A DNA stretch of 12,852 nt from Candidatus Woesearchaeota archaeon (GCA_030751755.1 JASMFO010000062.1:1-12852), one strand, 5' to 3'. Shown: positions 1 through 6,934, counted from the stretch's first letter. A program made the numbers and translations. Notes: generated from the letters alone by a model not told the origin.

Positions 1-194
1 TATTCTACTTTTGTTTGTTCCAATCCTGCTTTTGTAAGTTCTTCTTCAAATAAAAATTTAAGTTCTGGTCTAAACTCTTCTAACTCACTCAACAGTGGAA
101 GGTCTCTCAGGTCTTTCCCAAAATTAGGATTATCCCAACCGCCCGTTAATTCATTTATTACTGTATCAGCCAAAGTCTCATTTGTCATAATCAT
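1..194 (-). CDS. Partial hypothetical acidic protein (N-terminal 64 residues)
   Basis: An open frame on the minus strand begins at an ATG at 194 (or a second in-frame ATG at 188) and runs off the left edge of the window without a stop. The visible N-terminus is rich in Glu, Asp and Leu, contains the stretch GGWDNPNFGKDLRDLP, and has no signal peptide, membrane segment or cysteine pair. A TATA-like box near 217-228 lies about 27-30 bases upstream of the ATG at 194, which favours that start as leaderless or nearly so. The gene follows folA in the same orientation but appears to have its own promoter. I do not recognise the family, and the function cannot be judged from this fragment. Confidence 0.55.
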   Translation of the reverse strand, partial: MIMTNETLADTVINELTGGWDNPNFGKDLRDLPLLSELEEFRPELKFLFEEELTKAGLEQTKVE

Positions 195-216
195 CGGTAG
201 AATGGTACCAATTACA

Positions 217-228
217 CCTATATAAAGG
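217..228 (-). promoter_or_regulatory. TATA-like box for the partial gene at the left edge
   Basis: On the minus strand the element reads CTTTATATAGG. Its centre lies about 27-30 bases upstream of the ATG at 194, the spacing expected for an archaeal TATA box and a leaderless or near-leaderless transcript. No transcript data support it. Confidence 0.4.
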
Positions 229-261
229 CTAATATTACTCAGTTACACAAATATGTAAAAA

Positions 262-750
262 CTAATCTTTCCTCTCGAAAACCAAGAACGTATAATCATA
301 CTGATTTTCAGCGTCCCTTTCATGCTCTTCATATGACGCTTCTTTCCATTCTTCTATTTTATATTCAGGGAAATATGTATCTCCCTCAATCTCTGTATCT
401 ATAATTGTTAAGTATAACTTGTTTGCTTTTGGAAGAAATTCTTCGTATATCTGAGAACCGCCTATGATCATGACTTCTTCTGCGTTTTCAGCAGCTTTCA
501 GTGCTTCATCAACTGAATGAACCACTATGCAGCCTTCTGCTTTGTAGTCTTGGTTATGGGTTACTATTATATTTGTTCTGTTGGGCAGTGGCTTTCCTAC
601 TGATTCATATGTCTTACGGCCCATAATTACTGGCTTTCCCAAAGTTTTATCTTTGAAGTAATTCATGTCTGCTGGCAGGTTCCAAGGTAATTTGCCACCT
701 TTCCCAATTACTCTGTTTTTGTCCATTGCCGCAATAAGAGAGATTATCAT
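262..750 (-). CDS. folA: Dihydrofolate reductase
   Basis: This 162-aa protein has the length and motifs of bacterial-type DHFR, which reduces dihydrofolate to tetrahydrofolate with NADPH in the cytosol. Visible landmarks are the N-terminal strand and loop IAAMDKNRVIGKGGKLPW, and LPADMNYFK carrying the catalytic acid Asp28. Further on are GRKTYES, the IIGGSQIYEEFLP nucleotide-binding glycine pair, and TIIDTEIEGDTYFP with the conserved Thr. The start codon sits one base after the thyA stop codon (TGA-A-ATG), so the two genes are almost certainly cotranscribed and probably translationally coupled. ThyA oxidises methylene-tetrahydrofolate to dihydrofolate, and this enzyme regenerates tetrahydrofolate. 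All residues I checked are present and nothing suggests decay. Many archaea lack DHFR, so acquisition from bacteria is plausible but inferred. Confidence 0.96.
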   Translation of the reverse strand: MIISLIAAMDKNRVIGKGGKLPWNLPADMNYFKDKTLGKPVIMGRKTYESVGKPLPNRTNIIVTHNQDYKAEGCIVVHSVDEALKAAENAEEVMIIGGSQIYEEFLPKANKLYLTIIDTEIEGDTYFPEYKIEEWKEASYEEHERDAENQYDYTFLVFERKD

Positions 751-751
751 T

Positions 752-1573
752 TCAAACAGCCATTGGAGCTTTTATGGAAGGATGATGCTCATAATTTACT
801 AGTTCAATATCATCTATTTTAAAATCATCAATACTCTTTATATTTTGATTTAACTTTAATTGAGGCAATGATAATGGTTTTCTTGAAAGCTGTTCTTTTA
901 CCTGATCAATATGATTAGTATATATATGGCAATCCCCCAGAGTATGTATAAATTCATACGGCTTTAGATTAGTAACTTGAGATACCATATGCAATAACAA
1001 TGAATAGGAAGCAATGTTAAAAGGAACACCTAAAAACATGTCACAAGAACGTTGATACATCTGCAAAGATAATTTATTGTCAGCAACAAAGAACTGGAAG
1101 AAGGTATGGCAAGGAGGCAAGGCCATTTGTTCAATTTCCCCAGGATTCCATGCATTTACAATTATTCTTCTGCTGGAAGGTTCTTCTTTTATCTGCCTTA
1201 TTGCTTCTGCAAGCTGGTCAATTTCATTTCCTTTAGGATTCTTCCATTTACGCCACTGTACACCATAAATTCTTCCCAAGTCTCCTGGAAACCTAGCTTT
1301 TGGTTTCCAATAAGGAGCTTCTGCATTTGCATCCCATATATGACAGCCTAATTTTTGCAGTTCTTTAACATCAGAACTGCCTTTAATGAACCATAATAGT
1401 TCAGCTTTCATAGAATTAAATGCAAGCTTTTTTGTAGTAACAGCAGGAAAACCATCTTCCATATTAAAGCGCATCTGCATTCCAAATACTGCTTTTGTAC
1501 CAGTACCTGTCCTATCATTCTTATCTGTACCGTTCTCCAGAATATGCCTTAAAGCACCAAGATACTGTTTCAT
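752..1573 (-). CDS. thyA: Thymidylate synthase (ThyA type)
   Basis: This 273-aa protein matches ThyA, which methylates dUMP to dTMP using 5,10-methylene-tetrahydrofolate. The catalytic Cys155 lies in MALPPCHTFFQFFV. The phosphate-binding Arg pair is at 135-136 (SSRRIIVNAWNP). QRSCDMFLGVPFNIASY carries the dUMP-binding Asp178 and Asn186, and the C-terminus SIKAPMAV is the typical flexible cofactor-closing tail. It is a few residues longer than E. coli ThyA ahead of the active site. The start is supported by a GGGG-containing Shine-Dalgarno-like sequence at 1580-1583, six bases upstream of the ATG, and by the typical N-terminus MKQYLGALRHILENG. It is the first gene of a two-gene operon with folA. 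Confidence 0.97.
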   Translation of the reverse strand: MKQYLGALRHILENGTDKNDRTGTGTKAVFGMQMRFNMEDGFPAVTTKKLAFNSMKAELLWFIKGSSDVKELQKLGCHIWDANAEAPYWKPKARFPGDLGRIYGVQWRKWKNPKGNEIDQLAEAIRQIKEEPSSRRIIVNAWNPGEIEQMALPPCHTFFQFFVADNKLSLQMYQRSCDMFLGVPFNIASYSLLLHMVSQVTNLKPYEFIHTLGDCHIYTNHIDQVKEQLSRKPLSLPQLKLNQNIKSIDDFKIDDIELVNYEHHPSIKAPMAV

Positions 1574-1617
1574 TACTTACCCCACAACATATTAATTAAC
1601 CTAATTTTAAATAATTT

Positions 1618-1632
1618 TGGTTTTAAATATAG
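1618..1632 (-). promoter_or_regulatory. Probable TATA box for thyA-folA
   Basis: On the minus strand this reads CTATATTTAAAAC. A start site about 26 bases downstream would give a leader of roughly 25 nt carrying the GGGG Shine-Dalgarno-like element. A second AT-rich candidate (TTATTTAAAAT) lies nearer the gene, so the exact box is uncertain in this AT-rich divergent region. Confidence 0.35.
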
Positions 1633-1668
1633 TAATTATTAAATAATATAAAAATCCCGTAGTTAAAA

Positions 1669-2346
1669 ATGGTAATAGGCTATATTTTAGCATTAATATT
1701 GAGTGTAGTCGATTTCTTCACAGAAGGGCTCTTTTCAAAAGCCAGCCCAAATAAGATGAAATTCATCTCTGTTGCTGCAGGAGTTTCAGTTTCTTACATA
1801 TTTCTTATCCTGCTTCCTGAGATATATTCAAGTGCTGTTGCCATAAACAAACTATTATTTTTTGCTATTTTATTTGGGTTCGGTATATTTCATATAATTG
1901 AAAAGTATATAAGGCAGAATTTTACTGGACCAGAACTGAGAAAGGAACATCGTCTAATACATTCAACAACCTCTTTTATTTATTTTTTTGTTGTTGGATT
2001 TATTTTAGTAAAATTAGCAGATTCCAACTATGTGCATAGTACGTTGTTGTTCATACCAATCATACTACACATAATCATAGATTCGTTGCCTAGAAGACAT
2101 ACAAAAAAATATCATTTGAGGGTACTTTCCGCAGGTTCACCTTTTTTTGGAGCCCTTATTGCAGCATTTGTTGATGTTGGAACAATAGGCAATGTGATAC
2201 TGCTGGGGATTATCGGAGGTGCATTGCTTTATACTGTAGTCAGAGAATCTTTGCCTAGAGACCGTGAAGGAAGGCCATTGTATTTTATAATAGGATTGCT
2301 TTTTTTCACTATATTAATACTGCTTTTATGGAGCATGGGGTTCTAG
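1669..2346 (+). CDS. ZIP-like polytopic membrane protein
   Basis: This 225-aa protein is strongly hydrophobic, with about seven or eight membrane segments (roughly residues 3-18, 31-50, 60-78, 99-117, 123-140, 155-170, 173-191 and 203-221). It resembles the ZIP (zinc/iron permease) family at several points. AAGVSVSYIFLILLPE (36-51) matches the ZIP helix ending in LLPE. HIIIDSLP (134-141) sits where ZIP proteins have a metal-ligand helix, and VVRESLP (190-196) resembles the final E-LP motif. However, the canonical HNxxDG and HExPHE metal-site signatures are not visible, so transport of a metal is not shown. It stands alone, divergent from thyA, with AT-rich TATA candidates at about 1635-1650. 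The ATG follows AAAA with no Shine-Dalgarno sequence, suggesting a leaderless transcript. Confidence 0.85.
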   Translation: MVIGYILALILSVVDFFTEGLFSKASPNKMKFISVAAGVSVSYIFLILLPEIYSSAVAINKLLFFAILFGFGIFHIIEKYIRQNFTGPELRKEHRLIHSTTSFIYFFVVGFILVKLADSNYVHSTLLFIPIILHIIIDSLPRRHTKKYHLRVLSAGSPFFGALIAAFVDVGTIGNVILLGIIGGALLYTVVRESLPRDREGRPLYFIIGLLFFTILILLLWSMGF

Positions 2347-2372
2347 AATAATAAATCAATTCAATAATAATT

Positions 2373-2394
2373 TAAAAAAATAAAGAAAAAAAAT
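2373..2394 (-). terminator. T-tract terminator after the 49-aa zinc-ribbon gene
   Basis: Read on the minus strand, the region after the stop at 2429 contains a run of eight T and then a run of seven T, separated by CTTTA. Oligo-T tracts without a strong hairpin are the usual archaeal intrinsic termination signal. The placement between convergent genes fits. Confidence 0.45.
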
Positions 2395-2428
2395 AAGTTC
2401 TAAACAGAAAAACTTAGAAGTATAAAAT

Positions 2429-2578
2429 TTAAGTTCTCCTATGCTTCTGGTAACAGTCCCTGCAATAAACAGGTCTGCCTTCTTTTGGTTCGAAAGGAAC
2501 TTCAGCTTCGTTACCGCAGTCTGAGCATGTAACTTTGTGCATTTCCCTTGGACCAAAATCCCGGTCTCTAAATCCCAT
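2429..2578 (-). CDS. CxxC-x17-CxxC zinc-ribbon protein, 49 aa
   Basis: This short gene encodes MGFRDRDFGPREMH followed by two cysteine knuckles, CSDC (18-21) and CRDC (39-42), separated by exactly 17 residues. The segment between is EVPFEPKEGRPVY and the tail is YQKHRRT. This matches my memory of the small CxxC-x17-CxxC domain proteins common in DPANN archaea and candidate-phylum bacteria, in which VPF.P and RPVYC are conserved. The four cysteines should bind one zinc. The N-terminus is basic and the protein may bind nucleic acid, but no function is established that I know of. A GGTGA element at 2587-2591 precedes the ATG as a possible Shine-Dalgarno sequence. It lies downstream of pdxT in the same orientation, 92 bases away. 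Confidence 0.85.
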   Translation of the reverse strand: MGFRDRDFGPREMHKVTCSDCGNEAEVPFEPKEGRPVYCRDCYQKHRRT

Positions 2579-2670
2579 TTGTTTTTTCACCTATATTTCT
2601 TAGTTATACATAAAGATTTACTAGAAGTAGATCTCCTGTATACTAAGTCTTAGCTATGGTTTACTAGTAT

Positions 2671-3285
2671 TTAAAGGTATGGGTTTTTCTCAATATCTCT
2701 CTGCATATCCCTAACTTGCTTATATTCCTGAGCCATATTTAAGAAATATTCATGAATTCTTGTGTCATCAGTAAGCTCAGGATGAAAAGTTGTTATCAGT
2801 AAATTATGCTGTTTTATCATAACTGGATTATTCCTAAATTCTGAAAGAATCTCTACACCATTGTAAAATCTTTTGATTGTTGGTGCTCTTATGAAAACTC
2901 CATTAAATCTTCCAATATCTTTTATGCTTAATTCTGTTTCAAAACTGTCTATCTGCCTTCCATAATCATTCCTTTTTATGCTTATATCAGCCAAACCAAG
3001 CAAGGGTTGTTTGCTCTTAATGATATCTTTTGCAAGCACAATTGCTCCAGCGCATGTTCCATAGATTGGCATTCCACGCTTATGCTTTTCCCTAATTGCT
3101 TTATCAAGATTATATTTTTTAATTAGTATTCCAATTGTTGTGCTTTCCCCCCCGGGTATTATCAGAGCATCAATATCTGTCAAATCCTCTTGAGATTTTA
3201 CCTTTATTGGCTCTGCACCTAATTTTACCAATATTCTTGCATGCTCTCTTACATCACCCTGCAAAGCCAGAATTCCTACTCTCAT
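2671..3285 (-). CDS. pdxT: Pyridoxal 5'-phosphate synthase glutaminase subunit PdxT
   Basis: This 204-aa class I glutaminase hydrolyses glutamine and channels ammonia to PdxS for vitamin B6 (PLP) synthesis. Motifs seen are VGILALQGDVREH at the N-terminus, LIIPGGESTTI (41-51, the oxyanion-loop region), the nucleophile Cys78 in YGTCAGAIVLA, and the His168/Glu170 pair of the triad in TTFHPELT. The length is typical. The start codon directly follows the pdxS stop (TGAATG), indicating translational coupling and a 1:1 supply of the two subunits. The C-terminal tail after about residue 187 is a polar extension with no recognised role. Confidence 0.97.
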   Translation of the reverse strand: MRVGILALQGDVREHARILVKLGAEPIKVKSQEDLTDIDALIIPGGESTTIGILIKKYNLDKAIREKHKRGMPIYGTCAGAIVLAKDIIKSKQPLLGLADISIKRNDYGRQIDSFETELSIKDIGRFNGVFIRAPTIKRFYNGVEILSEFRNNPVMIKQHNLLITTFHPELTDDTRIHEYFLNMAQEYKQVRDMQRDIEKNPYL

Positions 3286-4176
3286 TCAATGCCCTCTTTC
3301 CTGCATCTTAAGCTCTAATTTCTCTATTTCCAAGCCTTTCATAGCTTCTCCTAGACCTTGAGAAACTTTAGCAACTATCTCTGGCTTGTCATAATTTGTT
3401 GTAGCCTCAACAATTGCTTTAGCTGTTTTTTCCGGATTCTGGGATTTAAAAATTCCAGACCCAACAAAAATCCCATCACATCCTAGCAGCATCATTAAAG
3501 CAGCATCAGCAGGGGTTGCAACTCCACCAGCAGCAAAATTAACCACAGGAAGTCTTTGCATATTTCTTATTTGCTCTACTAGCTCAAAAGGAACTTTCAT
3601 CTTATCAGCATGTTTTTTTAAGTTCCTGCCAGAAATATTTTTTAACTGTTTAATCTCTTCGTTAATTAAGTTGATATGCTTAACAGCTTCAATTATATTT
3701 CCGGTTCCTGCTTCGCCTTTGGTACGTATCATTGCCGCTCCTTCATTTATCCTGCGCAAAGCTTCTCCTAAATTCCTAGCTCCACATACAAATGGAATCT
3801 TAAACGCATGCTTGTCAATATGATTTTCACCTGCAGGAGTTAGAACTTCGCTCTCATCAACATAATCAACACCTAAAGCTTGCAGGATTTGAGCTTCTGC
3901 AAAATGTCCTATCCTTGCTTTTGCCATTACAGGTATGGTAACTGCTTTCATGATTTCTTTTATTTTCTTTGGGTCAGCCATCCTTGCTACACCGCCAGCT
4001 TTTCTTATATCAACCGGAACGCGTTCAAGAGCCATGACCGCAACTGCACCTGCGCCCTCAGCTATCTTGGCCTGTTCAGCAGAAATAATATCAATTATAA
4101 CGCCGCCTTTTAGCATCTCTGCAAGGCCTTTCTTTAATCTAAAAGTTCCAGTACTGCCATTAGTATCCATTACCAT
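3286..4176 (-). CDS. pdxS: Pyridoxal 5'-phosphate synthase lyase subunit PdxS
   Basis: This 296-aa (beta/alpha)8 enzyme builds PLP from ribose 5-phosphate, glyceraldehyde 3-phosphate and ammonia delivered by PdxT. The conserved residues are visible: Asp29 in GGVIIDI, Lys86 in VMAKARIGHFAEAQ (first Schiff-base lysine), Lys153 in IRTKGEAGTGN (second lysine), and the phosphate-binding GIFVGSGIFKS. Length and C-terminus fit the family. The start may be at 4176 or at the ATG at 4170, because a GGGG element sits directly before the first ATG and at good spacing for the second. A strong BRE/TATA lies just upstream. It is the first gene of the pdxST operon and is divergent from the 505-aa membrane protein. 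Confidence 0.98.
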   Translation of the reverse strand: MVMDTNGSTGTFRLKKGLAEMLKGGVIIDIISAEQAKIAEGAGAVAVMALERVPVDIRKAGGVARMADPKKIKEIMKAVTIPVMAKARIGHFAEAQILQALGVDYVDESEVLTPAGENHIDKHAFKIPFVCGARNLGEALRRINEGAAMIRTKGEAGTGNIIEAVKHINLINEEIKQLKNISGRNLKKHADKMKVPFELVEQIRNMQRLPVVNFAAGGVATPADAALMMLLGCDGIFVGSGIFKSQNPEKTAKAIVEATTNYDKPEIVAKVSQGLGEAMKGLEIEKLELKMQERGH

Positions 4177-4203
4177 CCCCAGTAATCAGAAAATGAATAT
4201 ATT

Positions 4204-4219
4204 AATTTAAAGCTTTCGA
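4204..4219 (-). promoter_or_regulatory. BRE/TATA promoter of pdxST
   Basis: On the minus strand this reads CGAAAGCTTTAAATTA, a good match to an archaeal BRE (purine/A-rich CGAAA) immediately followed by a TATA box (TTTAAAT). The centre is about 27-30 bases from the probable start region, predicting a very short leader. Confidence 0.6.
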
Positions 4220-4231
4220 AAGATAATTATC
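4213..4231. repeat. Two adjacent 10-bp perfect palindromes in a divergent promoter region
   Basis: CTTTCGAAAG (4213-4222) and GATAATTATC (4222-4231) are each perfectly self-complementary and share one base. They sit between the TATA boxes of pdxS and the divergent membrane-protein gene. The first covers the BRE of pdxS, so the CGAAA half may simply be promoter sequence. An operator for a dimeric regulator is possible but inferred. Confidence 0.4.
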
Positions 4232-4239
4232 ATGAATAG

Positions 4240-4252
4240 TAAACTATATATA
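4240..4252 (+). promoter_or_regulatory. TATA box for the 505-aa exported protein gene
   Basis: AACTATATATATC is centred about 28 bases upstream of the ATG at 4276, the spacing of an archaeal TATA box for a leaderless or near-leaderless transcript. Confidence 0.5.
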
Positions 4253-4275
4253 TCAGTTATTACGGTAGAGTTGTC

Positions 4276-5793
4276 ATGAAATATCTAAAGAGGCTTTTAA
4301 TTCCACAATTCTTGCTCTTTTTAATTATTCCAACGGCTTTTGCAGAAATAACCATAACGCTTCCAGACAAAGATGTTTACAATCTTGGAGAGAAAATTGC
4401 TCCCACTATCTCCATTAAAGAGGACAAACCTTATGATGGTTTTTTTAGCTTGCATATTTTTTGTGATAATTATGATTTGCAGTATTACACTATACTCCTG
4501 AATCTGGAAGCAGACTTTAGGACACAATTAACTGTTCCAGAGCTTCCTTTGTCCAAATCCATGACTACTAAATGCAAATTAAAGTCAAATTTTGAGGCAA
4601 TCGATGGAGAAAACATTGCTACCGCCTGGTCAAGTGATTTTTTTGTGACAGATAATTTAAACATAACAATAAATGAGGATTTAGAGGCAAAACCTGGAGA
4701 AGATATTATCATTTCAGGAGAAATAAAGAAGCAGAGTAATGAGTTTTTGTCAAAAGGAGAAGCAAAAATAAGTTTTGGGAATCAAGAAGGCATAGTTGAT
4801 GTAGTTTCAGGAAAATTTGAATATCCAATTCACTTGAACAGTGACCTTGAAGGGGGGAATATGCCTTTGCTTGTTATTGTAACAGACAGATATAATAATT
4901 ATGGAGACAAAATTTTAAGCCTTAAAGTATTACCCATACCTACAAAAATCGAAAATAATTTTGAAGATGATATGTTAATGCCAGGAGATACGCTCAAAGC
5001 AAAAATTATTCTATATGGCCATAAAGACAATGTTATAAATGACATCAAAATAAATGTTAAAATTTTCGATTCTGATGAAACTCTTCTTGCAGAAAAGGAT
5101 ATACAAAGCCTAAACTATCTTGAGTTCAAAACAGAACAAGGACAAACACCAGGAACTTATTTTTTACTAAGTACATTTGAAGATATAAAAAAGCAGAGCA
5201 CCTTTGAAATTGAGAGTGTAAGAAAAATTATGATGAACCAAGATGGAAGTTTTGTTGATGTTGAAAATGTCGGAAATGTTGATTATATTGATGAGATAAC
5301 TATTATTCTGGAAAACAATGATAAAAAATATTTAATAAATAAAAAAATTGATTTAAAACCGGGAGAAAAAATTACAATTGACCTCTCAAAAGAAGTGCCG
5401 CAAGGGACTTATGACATTATACTGCCGGAAGAATCAGTTGAAGAAGATGCTACTGCTGTCGACAGTAATAATGGGAGTGAAAGTGCTCAGGATGTTATTG
5501 GGCTACAAAATGTAATAGAAGATGTGCCAATTGATGATAACAGGAATGCAATAAAGAAAACTGCTGACGGAATGTCTTCAATTACAGGTGCAATTGTTGG
5601 GACAGCAGGCTACATAGCTTCAAGACCTGCACTTGCCGCAACAATTCTTATTTTGATAATTTCCGGAACTGTAATGCGTTACAGCTGGGGATTTATAAAA
5701 AATAGGGTGGGAGGAAAAAAAGAGGATAGTACTGAACATATATTTGATGATTTTAAGTTTGATGAAAATGAAGATAGTAAGCCTAGACATTAA
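4276..5793 (+). CDS. Exported, C-terminally anchored surface protein (unknown)
   Basis: This 505-aa protein starts with a clear signal peptide: basic KYLKR, a hydrophobic core (about residues 7-20) and a probable cleavage after AFA at residue 23. A long beta-rich ectodomain follows, with repeated phrases such as LPDKDVYNLGEKI, AKPGEDIIISGEI and LMPGDTLKAKIILYGHKDN. These recall tandem Ig-like/CARDB-like beta-sandwich domains, although no specific family can be assigned by eye. An acidic Ser/Asn-rich linker (about 395-445) precedes a single membrane helix (about 451-470, AATILILIISGTVM). A charged cytoplasmic tail of about 30 residues (RVGGKKEDSTEHIFDDFKFD) ends the protein. The topology is therefore type I, with most of the protein outside the cell. 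The 3' end overlaps the next gene, suggesting a linked role for the tail and the downstream protein. Confidence 0.88.
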   Translation: MKYLKRLLIPQFLLFLIIPTAFAEITITLPDKDVYNLGEKIAPTISIKEDKPYDGFFSLHIFCDNYDLQYYTILLNLEADFRTQLTVPELPLSKSMTTKCKLKSNFEAIDGENIATAWSSDFFVTDNLNITINEDLEAKPGEDIIISGEIKKQSNEFLSKGEAKISFGNQEGIVDVVSGKFEYPIHLNSDLEGGNMPLLVIVTDRYNNYGDKILSLKVLPIPTKIENNFEDDMLMPGDTLKAKIILYGHKDNVINDIKINVKIFDSDETLLAEKDIQSLNYLEFKTEQGQTPGTYFLLSTFEDIKKQSTFEIESVRKIMMNQDGSFVDVENVGNVDYIDEITIILENNDKKYLINKKIDLKPGEKITIDLSKEVPQGTYDIILPEESVEEDATAVDSNNGSESAQDVIGLQNVIEDVPIDDNRNAIKKTADGMSSITGAIVGTAGYIASRPALAATILILIISGTVMRYSWGFIKNRVGGKKEDSTEHIFDDFKFDENEDSKPRH

Positions 5794-6163
5794 AAAAATT
5801 GGAATAGGAAAATTTTTTCCTAAAGAAGATAAAGTAGAATTAGATATAAATTTTAATGATGGTGTTGATAAGGAGATATTGAAGGTGGTTGATATTACTG
5901 ATGCAGAAAGTGCTGCTGAAAGTATCTTAGAGGATTTAAGAAAATTGGAAAAAAATATCCATAAGAATAATGAAAATAAGGAATTAATAGTTGATAATTT
6001 TGTGAATATAGTGGTAAAAGATGAGGATAATGCAATAAAAGAAATTTCCCAATTTATTGAAAAAATCAAAAACAAAATAGGTGAGATAAAGAGCAAAAAT
6101 ATAGCAGAAGGCTATTTGGATATTATACGGGAGCTGAAAAACTTAAAGCTTGATTTAGTTTAA
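5768..6163 (+). CDS. Small helical, coiled-coil-like protein overlapping the surface-protein gene
   Basis: This protein is about 131 aa from the ATG at 5768; alternative in-frame ATGs lie at 5744, 5747 and 5762. I prefer 5768 because it gives the compact N-terminus MKIVSLDIKKIGIGKFFPKE and the shortest overlap (26 bases) with the upstream stop, but the choice is uncertain. No signal peptide or membrane helix is seen. After a short beta-like N-terminal part, the sequence is charged and heptad-like (ESILEDLRKLEKNIHKNN, then KEISQFIEKIKNKIGEIKSK), suggesting a coiled coil. There are no cysteines and no recognised family. The overlap implies cotranscription with the membrane protein, so it may bind that protein's cytoplasmic tail; this is inference. 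It converges with the eL15 gene, with 3 bases between stop codons. Confidence 0.75.
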   Translation: MKIVSLDIKKIGIGKFFPKEDKVELDINFNDGVDKEILKVVDITDAESAAESILEDLRKLEKNIHKNNENKELIVDNFVNIVVKDEDNAIKEISQFIEKIKNKIGEIKSKNIAEGYLDIIRELKNLKLDLV

Positions 6164-6166
6164 TTG

Positions 6167-6748
6167 TTAGTATTTCCTACTCTTAATATTTGCAGTTCTG
6201 CTGGGTCTTAATTTCTCAGCGCCTTTGCCTTTATGTCTCAAACCTCTGGATTTCCTTGCAGCTGAAGTTAAGCCTCTAAAAACACGTCCTTTATGTTTTG
6301 ACTCAAATATCCAATTTATCCTTGGATCAGCAAGAATCTGAGGATGAGAACAATCAACTAAAATAACTTCATACCAGAAATAATCCCCATCCCCCCCTAC
6401 ATAATAGCCGTTTAAAACCCTACAATTAGGATATTTTTTTACTGCACGTTCTTCTGCAACTGACTGGTAGCTTTTATCTAGGTCTTTTCTTCTTCCAAAA
6501 TGTTTGCTCCTTCTTCCTTTCCTTATTGTTTCACGCTGTCTTCCTCCCCTTCTTACCCTTTGCCTTACTACAATATAACCCTGCTTTGCTTTATAACCTA
6601 AAGACCTTGCTTTGTCAATCCTAGTAGGTTTTTTAACCCTTATAGTAACATCTTCTTTTTTCCACTCTAGAATTCGTTTTCTCCAAATATCTCCTAGATT
6701 ATCTTTAGGATTTTTCCAAGCCTCTCTAATATACTTATAAATTCCCAT
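6167..6748 (-). CDS. rpl15e: Large-subunit ribosomal protein eL15
   Basis: This is the archaeal/eukaryal 50S/60S protein eL15 (L15e), an rRNA-binding protein absent from bacteria. Family landmarks are MGIYKYIREAWKNP at the N-terminus, RARSLGYK-like DKARSLGYKAKQGYIVVR, the basic RRGGRQRETIRKGRRSKHFG, LNGYYVGGDGDYFWYEVILVD, and the C-terminal RGLTSAARKSRGLRHKGKG. The longest frame begins at 6760 and would add MEAK. I place the start at 6748 because archaeal homologues begin MG.YKYI and an AT-rich TATA candidate (6771-6783) is spaced for transcription starting near there. The protein is then 193 aa, a normal length. It stands alone and is divergent from the PGI/PMI gene. Confidence 0.96.
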   Translation of the reverse strand: MGIYKYIREAWKNPKDNLGDIWRKRILEWKKEDVTIRVKKPTRIDKARSLGYKAKQGYIVVRQRVRRGGRQRETIRKGRRSKHFGRRKDLDKSYQSVAEERAVKKYPNCRVLNGYYVGGDGDYFWYEVILVDCSHPQILADPRINWIFESKHKGRVFRGLTSAARKSRGLRHKGKGAEKLRPSRTANIKSRKY

Positions 6749-6900
6749 TTTAGCTTCCATTAATATTATCTAAATTTAATTTATTGTTATTAAGATTCAG
6801 GTAAGCAACTACCCACATTTCTCTTGGCTAAGGAATAAATGCCTATTTATAAAATTTGTCATTTACTATCAATAATAAAAATACAAAAAGAAAATAGCAA

Positions 6901-6912
6901 ATTATTTATATC
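6901..6912 (+). promoter_or_regulatory. TATA box for the PGI/PMI gene
   Basis: ATTATTTATATC is centred about 28 bases upstream of the ATG at 6935. No Shine-Dalgarno sequence precedes the gene (only an A-rich stretch), so a leaderless transcript is likely. The rest of the 186-bp gap back to eL15 holds a second AT-rich TATA-like element near 6843-6852 and a weak hairpin near 6819-6835, neither with an obvious gene attached. Confidence 0.45.
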
Positions 6913-6934
6913 TAAATTGAAATAAAAAAATAAA

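Noticed and set aside
2356..2556. A 66-codon minus-strand frame overlapping the 49-aa zinc-ribbon gene
   Set aside because: It is another frame of the same strand; the alternative frame has a clear CxxC-x17-CxxC protein, while this one runs into the poly-T terminator.
2617..2667. Direct repeat TTTACTAG (2617-2624 and 2660-2667) and a CTAAG-T-CTTAG palindrome between pdxT and the 49-aa gene
   Set aside because: The elements are short, in an AT-rich gap and do not line up with a promoter or terminator; not distinguishable from background.
5620..6096. A 158-codon minus-strand frame opposite the membrane protein end and the coiled-coil gene
   Set aside because: Its Phe/Ser/Ile-rich composition is typical of an antisense shadow of charged helical coding sequence; no start signals.
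6790..6850. Possible tRNA or small RNA between eL15 and PGI/PMI (GGTAAGCAACTACC and a nearby weak hairpin)
   Set aside because: No acceptor stem, T-loop or complete cloverleaf could be formed; stems are four bases or have bulges.
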